This document shows positions 1-4,237 of a stretch of DNA of 6,045 nucleotides, piece after piece. Every line of letters starts with the position of its first letter. Position 1 is the first letter of the stretch. The notes under the pieces were generated by a model, which ran no database searches, was not told the origin of the DNA, and saw only the letters and a program-made list of their open reading frames with translations. This DNA is from Candidatus Rifleibacteriota bacterium (GTDB taxonomy: Bacteria > Muiribacteriota > Ozemobacteria > Ozemobacterales > Ozemobacteraceae), in NCBI GenBank assembly GCA_028691595.1, contig JAQUZA010000210.1, positions 1-6,045 of the forward strand, read 5' to 3'. The translations under genes and the position numbers were made by a program.

Positions 1-658
1 CTTCAATTGGCCGCGTTAACATTCGCTGGTCAATAACAGCGCCGCTCAAACTTGCACTCAGCAGCAATTTTGACTTCTGGTCTGCCGCATCATCATCCGA
101 CAGAGTCGCCGAGGCAATTTTAATTTTCATGATCTGCTTTTTCGCAGCGTCAAACACAGATATTTCAAGGTTTTTGCCCTTGACTAGATTGAAGGGAAGA
201 TCGGCTGAAGAAATATTGCCCGTCGAAGAGGCTGAACGCTTAAAGCCGGTGGGCAAAAAATTGCCGGCGGCATTCTGGGTGAGATTACCGGTGAGGGAGT
301 TGATTATAATCTCTTTCAATACCAGATTTCCGCCGAGCAGGCTCATGAAATCGCAGGTTGCTGAAAGTTTTTTGATATTGATGTACGGCAGTTCCGGCCG
401 GGCGAGGTCACCAATTTTTACGCCGTCAAGGTGAACTGTGGCATATTCAAGGCTGTAATTTTTTACCGATACCGGAAGCCCTGCCAGCTGTGAAATTTTG
501 GCTTCAAACTGCTCTTTGATCCCTGGGGGTTCAGCACCAGTTACATCGGCAGGTGCACAACAGAACCAGCATAATAGAAGTATAAAACAACATAGACTCT
601 GCCAACCGGGCATATATTCAGGGCGAAAGTTCTTCCTGCCTCTTTTTTCGGGTTTCAT
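1..658 (-). CDS. AsmA-like envelope protein, N-terminal part (runs off left edge)
   Basis: An open minus-strand frame begins at ATG 658-656 and stays open to the window edge, giving 219 residues with no stop, so only the N-terminus is present. The first ~20 residues are basic (MKPEKRGRKNFR), followed by a hydrophobic Cys-rich stretch at about residues 21-35 (SLCCFILLLCWFCCA) and then a polar region. This reads as a signal peptide or membrane anchor, with possible cleavage near VTGA/EPP (residue 42). Residues ~46-135 look like the start of AsmA-type proteins: a short helix, the phrase AGLPVSV, then alternating beta strands with the LDGVKIGDL and LLGGNLVLKEIIIN patterns. Family members are large periplasmic or inner-membrane-anchored beta-rich proteins linked to outer-membrane assembly and lipid transport; that role here is inferred. 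Met16 is an alternative start, but an AGAGGT ribosome site sits 8 nt before Met1. The gene is divergent from the ankyrin gene. The AsmA call rests on the pattern of a partial sequence. Confidence 0.72.
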   Translation of the reverse strand, partial: MKPEKRGRKNFRPEYMPGWQSLCCFILLLCWFCCAPADVTGAEPPGIKEQFEAKISQLAGLPVSVKNYSLEYATVHLDGVKIGDLARPELPYINIKKLSATCDFMSLLGGNLVLKEIIINSLTGNLTQNAAGNFLPTGFKRSASSTGNISSADLPFNLVKGKNLEISVFDAAKKQIMKIKIASATLSDDDAADQKSKLLLSASLSGAVIDQRMLTRPIE

Positions 659-666
659 ATTTTTTT

Positions 667-672
667 ACCTCT
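667..672 (-). promoter_or_regulatory. Ribosome binding site of the AsmA-like gene
   Basis: On the minus strand AGAGGT lies 8 nt upstream of ATG 658. This favours that start over Met16, for which no comparable site is visible. Confidence 0.7.
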
Positions 673-771
673 ATTACAATTGTGTTCCAATTTTTCCCTG
701 CCGTCCAATCATTTCTTAAGTTCTGCATCATCTGAGAATTGGCATCGGAATGACTGTGACAAACTGACTCG

Positions 772-801
772 TTGCCCGGGGCTATTTTTCAGTGGTATCC
801 T
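772..801 (+). promoter_or_regulatory. Candidate promoter of the ankyrin gene (extended -10)
   Basis: TTGCCC (772-777) is followed after 18 bp by TATCCT (796-801), preceded by TG at 793-794, so the -10 is of the extended TGnTAT type. Transcription would start near 808, giving a leader of about 28 nt before the TTG start at 836. Each hexamer matches consensus at only about 4 of 6 positions, so this is a reading by eye and not a firm call. No convincing promoter was found for the divergent minus-strand gene in the same intergenic stretch. Confidence 0.35.
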
Positions 802-824
802 TTTGCAGCATATCCCGGAATTGC

Positions 825-829
825 AGGTG
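825..829 (+). promoter_or_regulatory. Ribosome binding site that decides the ankyrin gene start
   Basis: AGGTG lies 6 nt before TTG 836-838. The other in-frame candidates (TTG 680, GTG 899, GTG 902, ATG 905) have no equally well placed site, so this motif is the main reason for choosing TTG 836. Confidence 0.5.
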
Positions 830-835
830 TATATT

Positions 836-2758
836 TTGACTACCGCCATTAAAAAAAAATGCGTTGTTTTTTTTCTATTTAGACGGAAAATTCTGTCTGT
901 GGTGATGTTTGCTGCAACCCTGGCAATGTTTGCCGGCGCTGGCCCGGCTGCTGAAGAGTCAAAGCAGTTACTGCGCGAGAAGATCACAACCTGGGCCGAT
1001 CTGCCTTACGAAGAGGCTGTAAATAGACTCAAACAGGATAAAACCCTCTGCCGCAAACATGATGCTTCACATAATACCCTGCTGCATCTGGCGATTTATG
1101 CGGGTCGTGACGATCTGGCAGCACTACTTGTCGATCTGCCCTCGATAGCGTTGAATGCAAAGAATTTACGCGGTGAAACCCCGCTGCATCTGGCTGTTCA
1201 AGGTGGTCGAATCGATGTTATCAGACATCTGCTGCGGCAAAAAGCAAACCCAGATATTGCCAATGCCGCCGGCGATTTTCCGGTTCATCTTGCTGCCGGT
1301 ATTGGCAATGCTGATCTTCTTGAATTGCTTCTCGATGGCGGGGCAAACCTGAACGCAGGAAACAAGGCTGGTGAGACACCGATGCTCATAGCCTGCCGCC
1401 TTTCGCATATAAATCTCGCTGAAAAGCTTTTGCGCAAAGGTGTACAGGGCAAATTTCCGCCGGAAATGGCTGCGGCCATGATCAGCCGGGCACTTGATAA
1501 TTATGATGCCGATATGCTTTTGCGGCTCGGTTATAGCAGCAGTAAACTGTCGATCGGTCTCGAAAACGGCCAGACTTTTCTTAACCGTGCTGTGGCCAGC
1601 AGTGATCGCAAGCTTTGCGAAAGACTTTTAAAAGCCGGAGTCGATATAAATCTGGTTGACAGCCATGGTCGAACGCCGGCCCATGTGGCGGCCGGTCTGG
1701 CACCCGGGTTGTTACCATGGTTGACTTCGAAAGGCTTGAATCTGCAGGCTCTAGACGATGCTCAGATGCCGCCGCTGTTTTTTGCCGCGAACTATAACGC
1801 CTCGGCCTCGGTGCGGTTTCTTGTCAAACAGGGGTGCAAACCGGGCATCGCCATGGCAACGGGGCAAACTCCGCTGCATATTGCTGCGGGCTCGAACGCC
1901 ACTGCTGCTTTAGAGGCCCTGCTTGGTGCTGGAGCTGATATCGAGGCCCGTGATGCTTCAGATTCGACACCTCTCCATCATGCCGCCCGTTTCAATGCCC
2001 CTGCTGCCGCTGCGCTGCTGATAAAAAGGGGCGCAGACAGATTTGCGGTCGATGCTGAGGGCCGAACGCCACTGCATGTGGCGGCAGGTCTCGATAATGC
2101 ACAGGTGGCAGAGATTCTTCTTGGCGGCTCGTCAAGAGCCGAACTCGCAGCTGCGCCTGCTCTGGCCGATGTTGCTGATTATCAGGGTGAAACGCCATTT
2201 TTTCTGGCTGTACGGGCTCAACCCCCGTTTTGGGAAGCCAGACCCGAGGCTTCTGCAAACTGCTTTGAGCTTCTGCTTAATTGGGGTGCAGATTTCCGGG
2301 CAAGGAATCATGCCGGGGAAACGCCGTTGCATCTGCTGGTTAAAACCGCCAGGCCTGATTTGTTCAGCAGGCTCTGGACGATCGATCTTCCGGTTAATAC
2401 GATCGACGAATCTGGAAACACCCCCCTGCATGCCTGTATTGGGCTGTCATTCAAAAGCCTGCCGGAGGTGACAAAGAGAAAAGTTGAGGGAGATTATTCA
2501 GATAGAAATTTTGCAATGTCGATGCTTCTTGGTGATTACAATCCCCCGGTCGGCAGCTCAGGCTTGATGAGATTTCCAGAGAACCGGGTAGAGGTTGAAT
2601 CATTGTTGCGCCGTAACCGTCTGAGAATGCTGCAGTTTCTTGTCGACAAGGGTGGAGACATATTTAAGACCAACGCCAAAGGCTTGAGTGTCATTGAAAT
2701 GGCGCAGAATCTCGATGATGAAGCCGCACTGGCGATACTTGCCGGCACCAGCCCCTGA
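836..2758 (+). CDS. Exported ankyrin-repeat protein (about 14 repeats)
   Basis: With TTG 836 as start the product is 640 residues; the frame is open further upstream, but that part has no ribosome site and looks non-coding. Residues 1-39 form an export signal: basic MTTAIKKK, a short hydrophobic run, RRK at 16-18, a hydrophobic core ILSVVMFAATLAMFAG and likely cleavage at GPAA/EES. The F-RRKIL context weakly resembles a twin-arginine motif. From residue ~76 almost to the C-terminus about 14 ankyrin repeats follow, with clear TPLHLA-type cores: GETPLHLAVQGG, GQTPLHIAAG, DSTPLHHAAR, GRTPLHVAAG, GETPLHLLVK, GNTPLHACIG. Repeats 4, 10, 11 and especially 13 carry insertions; the last is partial. 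No enzymatic domain is present. Ankyrin repeats bind proteins, so a periplasmic or secreted binding scaffold is inferred; the partner is unknown. Divergent from the AsmA-like gene. The exact start is uncertain because A9 and T8 tracts lie within the first codons. Confidence 0.88.
   Translation: MTTAIKKKCVVFFLFRRKILSVVMFAATLAMFAGAGPAAEESKQLLREKITTWADLPYEEAVNRLKQDKTLCRKHDASHNTLLHLAIYAGRDDLAALLVDLPSIALNAKNLRGETPLHLAVQGGRIDVIRHLLRQKANPDIANAAGDFPVHLAAGIGNADLLELLLDGGANLNAGNKAGETPMLIACRLSHINLAEKLLRKGVQGKFPPEMAAAMISRALDNYDADMLLRLGYSSSKLSIGLENGQTFLNRAVASSDRKLCERLLKAGVDINLVDSHGRTPAHVAAGLAPGLLPWLTSKGLNLQALDDAQMPPLFFAANYNASASVRFLVKQGCKPGIAMATGQTPLHIAAGSNATAALEALLGAGADIEARDASDSTPLHHAARFNAPAAAALLIKRGADRFAVDAEGRTPLHVAAGLDNAQVAEILLGGSSRAELAAAPALADVADYQGETPFFLAVRAQPPFWEARPEASANCFELLLNWGADFRARNHAGETPLHLLVKTARPDLFSRLWTIDLPVNTIDESGNTPLHACIGLSFKSLPEVTKRKVEGDYSDRNFAMSMLLGDYNPPVGSSGLMRFPENRVEVESLLRRNRLRMLQFLVDKGGDIFKTNAKGLSVIEMAQNLDDEAALAILAGTSP
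851..874 (+). repeat. A9 and T8 homopolymer tracts in the ankyrin signal-peptide region
   Basis: Nine A (851-859) and eight T (867-874) lie within the first 13 codons of the gene started at TTG 836. An ATG at 859-861 overlaps the end of the A run but is out of frame and reads only seven codons (MRCFFSI, then TAG 880-882). Loss of one T would join that ATG in frame to the ankyrin protein as MRCFFLFRRKILSVV, a textbook signal-peptide start. The tracts are seen directly; slippage, phase variation or sequencing error are interpretations. Confidence 0.75.
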
Positions 2759-2851
2759 AGACGCAGAAGTTTTTCTGTGGCCCTGAATCCTCAACATTTG
2801 CGGATGAGGCGGCATTTGAAAAATCGCGGGCAGCTTTGGTCAGAACGGCCG

Positions 2852-3118
2852 TTAAAGGTTGCGATGCTCATCCCAGGCGAAAATGTATTTCCACCAGTTG
2901 GCAAGCTTTCCTTCGAATGTACCGGGATGGTGAGGAAACCTGGAAAACCACCAGAGGTGGTGGAGGCGCATATCGCCGTTGCCCCATTCTGCCTGGCCGG
3001 GATGCGTTTTTTCGTATCTGGTAAACCTTGCCCGGGGGTTGATAGACCATGATTCAGCCGAGGCGGCCATGCAGAAAAAAAGCAGGCAAACGAGAAGCAT
3101 ACCAGTTGTTTTGCTCAT
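2852..3118 (-). CDS. Small secreted Trp/His-rich protein, unknown function
   Basis: This 88-residue product is not recognised as a known family. Residues 1-21 are a clear signal peptide: MSKTTG, hydrophobic core MLLVCLLFFCMA, and cleavage at ASA/ESW. The mature part of about 67 residues is strikingly aromatic: 7 Trp, 5 Phe and 2 Tyr, plus 6 His. It has paired motifs HHLWWFSRFPHH (53-64) and NWWKYIF (74-80). It contains no Cys and no transmembrane helix after the signal. A GAGGA ribosome site lies 12 nt before ATG 3118, a little far but usable, and a good candidate promoter lies upstream. The gene is divergent from the HD gene and convergent with the ankyrin gene (93 bp between stops). The dense His/Trp pattern would fit metal, heme, carbohydrate or protein binding, but nothing seen decides among these. 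The signal peptide plus expression signals make it a real gene and not a chance frame. Confidence 0.78.
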   Translation of the reverse strand: MSKTTGMLLVCLLFFCMAASAESWSINPRARFTRYEKTHPGQAEWGNGDMRLHHLWWFSRFPHHPGTFEGKLANWWKYIFAWDEHRNL

Positions 3119-3130
3119 TATCTTTGATTT

Positions 3131-3137
3131 TCCTCTT
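3131..3137 (-). promoter_or_regulatory. Ribosome binding site of the small secreted protein gene
   Basis: AAGAGGA on the minus strand, 12 nt from ATG 3118. The spacing is longer than the usual 5-9 nt, so translation may be moderate. Confidence 0.5.
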
Positions 3138-3158
3138 GTTGCAGATACCCGACAATGA

Positions 3159-3189
3159 ATTCTAACATATACCGATATTTATTTAACAA
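3159..3189 (-). promoter_or_regulatory. Candidate promoter of the small secreted protein gene
   Basis: Reading the minus strand, TTGTTA (3189-3184) is followed after 19 bp by TAGAAT (3164-3159), a 5/6 match to the -10 consensus. TGT directly before it makes an extended -10. The expected transcript start is near 3152, leaving a leader of about 34 nt. The long spacer is tolerated by extended -10 promoters. Judged by eye. Confidence 0.45.
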
Positions 3190-3212
3190 TCACCCTTGTA
3201 CGGGCTGCAAAT

Positions 3213-3226
3213 ACCTTTGCAAAGGT
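3213..3226. promoter_or_regulatory. Perfect 14-bp palindrome between divergent promoters (candidate operator)
   Basis: ACCTTTGCAAAGGT is its own reverse complement. It lies between the -35 elements of the two candidate divergent promoters, 24 bp from the leftward one (3184-3189) and 17 bp from the rightward one (3243-3248). A TGCAAA at 3207-3212 repeats part of the palindrome just upstream. The position fits a dimeric regulator binding site serving both genes; no regulator is identified. Confidence 0.4.
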
Positions 3227-3242
3227 TCAGGGGGAAGTGTTT

Positions 3243-3271
3243 TTGACATCTTTCTGAGAGCGTGGTATTTG
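3243..3271 (+). promoter_or_regulatory. Candidate promoter of the HD-domain gene
   Basis: A perfect -35 hexamer TTGACA (3243-3248) is followed after 17 bp by TATTTG (3266-3271), with TG at 3263-3264 forming an extended -10. The -10 hexamer itself is weak, which the consensus -35 and the TGn extension could offset. Transcription would begin near 3278, giving a leader of nearly 120 nt that contains two inverted repeats. Confidence 0.45.
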
Positions 3272-3292
3272 TGGGAACACACCAGCAGTTTA

Positions 3293-3303
3293 TCAGCAGC
3301 TGA
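3293..3303. repeat. Short inverted repeat in the HD-gene leader
   Basis: TCAGC-A-GCTGA, two perfect 5-bp arms around a single A. It follows the predicted transcript start of the HD gene by about 15 nt. It is short enough to occur by chance; it is listed because it sits with two longer inverted repeats in the same intergenic region. Confidence 0.3.
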
Positions 3304-3329
3304 GGCATCTGGTATTAAAATTACTGCGA

Positions 3330-3351
3330 AAACGGTTCAAATGAGCCGTTT
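3330..3351. repeat. 22-bp near-perfect inverted repeat in the HD-gene leader
   Basis: The left arm AAACGGTTCAA and right arm ATGAGCCGTTT are complementary at 10 of 11 positions; the exception becomes a G-U pair in RNA. It ends about 44 nt before the chosen ATG. In RNA it would be a hairpin of about nine pairs with a tiny loop; in DNA it could be an operator. It is not followed on the plus strand by a T tract, so it is not a standard terminator for plus-strand transcripts. Confidence 0.5.
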
Positions 3352-3395
3352 ATGTCGATCAAAGAAGTTGTACTACAAGGTTAGTGGGTACGAAG

Positions 3396-4175
3396 ATGAT
3401 AGAAAATGAATTTCAGGGCCTGAAAAACCGGTTTAATGATTATGTGAACTCATTTCGCAGCAGCAGCGGGATTTTGCACCCGATGATGCAGTTGAAGCTC
3501 GACCATTCTGCAAGAGTTGCGACCGAAGCCCGGGATATCGCTGCCGAGCTGGGCTGGAGCGAAAATGACATTCTGCTTGCTGAGGCAATTGGTCTTTTTC
3601 ATGACGTCGGTCGCTTTTCGCAATACCAGGAGTTCAAGACCTATTATGACCCGAAATCGGTAAACCACGGAGAACGAGGTTATGATGTTCTGATCGAGTC
3701 AGGCTGGCTCGATGGTCTGGCGGTTGAAGAGCGCGATTACATTCTTGAGTCGGTGCATTACCACAACTGTCATACCGTTCCTGATGATCTTTCGCATGAC
3801 TCAAACCGTTTTGTAAAGCTGGTCAGAGATGCTGACAAACTTGATATTTTTTTCGTTCTGAATAATGCCATAAAAGAAGATTCTTTAAAAAACGAGCCGG
3901 GCATCATCTGGAATCTTCCGCGCGATGTTCCGCCAAGTTCGATGATACTCGACGATCTTCGCAACCGTCGTCAGGCAAGCTATGAGCATGTTAAGTCTCA
4001 GGCAGATTTTTGCCTGCTGCAGCTTTGCTGGATTTATGATCTTAATTATGTTCCGACAATTAGAAAAGTTGCTGCCAGAGAGATTGTAGACCGCATTGCT
4101 GCGACGTTGCCCACCGGAGTCGAGCTTTATGATGCCGTCAGGCATTTAAAAGATTTTCTGCGCGAAACGATTTAA
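3396..4175 (+). CDS. HD-domain metal-dependent phosphohydrolase
   Basis: From ATG 3396 the product is 259 residues, a normal length for a stand-alone HD protein. The metal-binding series is visible in order: His37 in LDHSARV, His69-Asp70 in LFHDVGR, His91 in VNHGERG, His121 and His123 in VHYHN, and Asp145/Asp147 in RDADKLD. The HD core covers about residues 30-160; the remaining helical part has no recognised domain. No signal peptide, so it is cytoplasmic. HD enzymes hydrolyse phosphate esters, often of nucleotides or cyclic nucleotides; the several extra His suggest a two-metal centre, but the substrate cannot be read from sequence. GTG 3384 is an alternative start in the same frame: an AAGG lies 3 nt before it, too close, and about 15 nt before the ATG, too far, so the start is unsettled. 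The gene is convergent with the adenylate cyclase (62 bp between stops), so a shared cyclic-nucleotide role is possible but unsupported. Confidence 0.88.
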   Translation: MIENEFQGLKNRFNDYVNSFRSSSGILHPMMQLKLDHSARVATEARDIAAELGWSENDILLAEAIGLFHDVGRFSQYQEFKTYYDPKSVNHGERGYDVLIESGWLDGLAVEERDYILESVHYHNCHTVPDDLSHDSNRFVKLVRDADKLDIFFVLNNAIKEDSLKNEPGIIWNLPRDVPPSSMILDDLRNRRQASYEHVKSQADFCLLQLCWIYDLNYVPTIRKVAAREIVDRIAATLPTGVELYDAVRHLKDFLRETI

Positions 4176-4179
4176 GTCT

Positions 4180-4222
4180 CGGTTCAGGCGTGCCTGACCG
4201 GTGGCTGCAGTTGCCCTTTTTT
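4180..4222 (+). terminator. Possible terminator hairpin after the HD gene
   Basis: Four bases after the TAA, CGGTTCAGGC pairs with GCCTGACCG (4180-4200) with one bulged T and a very small loop. A T6 tract follows only at 4217-4222, separated by about 16 bases, so it departs from the classic intrinsic form. It lies between two convergent stop codons, where a terminator is expected. On the minus strand no T tract follows the hairpin. Confidence 0.35.
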
Positions 4223-4237
4223 GTGGCTGCGGTGGGT

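Noticed and set aside
129..719. Plus-strand open frames at 129-434 and 498-719
   Set aside because: They lie opposite the AsmA-like gene and its start region, have no ribosome sites, and their translations lack domain character. The minus-strand frame is continuous and has a signal peptide and ribosome site.
741..756. Possible sigma-54 promoter (TGGCATCGGAATGAC)
   Set aside because: TGGCA fits the -24 element, but the required GC at the -12 position reads GA, so the motif fails at an essential base.
734..766. cAMP-receptor-type site near TGTGAC upstream of the ankyrin gene
   Set aside because: Only a half-site is present; the matching TCACA arm at the proper spacing is absent.
680..835. Upstream extension of the ankyrin frame to TTG 680
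   Set aside because: No ribosome site at 680. The extra 52 residues look like translated non-coding DNA, cover the candidate promoter, and would place the signal peptide inside the protein.
2043..2471. 142-residue plus-strand open frame inside the ankyrin gene
   Set aside because: It is a shifted-frame shadow of the ankyrin repeats, with Trp/Cys/Arg-rich composition and no start signals.
2789..2809. Hairpin CCTCA...TGAGG after the ankyrin gene as a terminator
   Set aside because: The stem is only five pairs with an 11-base loop and no T tract on either strand. The 93-bp spacer 2759-2851 otherwise shows nothing supportable.
2777..3052. Plus-strand frames opposite the small secreted protein gene
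   Set aside because: The minus strand has a signal peptide, ribosome site and promoter; these plus-strand frames have none of them.
3155..3409. 84-residue plus-strand open frame before the HD gene
   Set aside because: No ribosome site. It overlaps both candidate promoters and the inverted repeats, and runs past the HD gene start in another frame.
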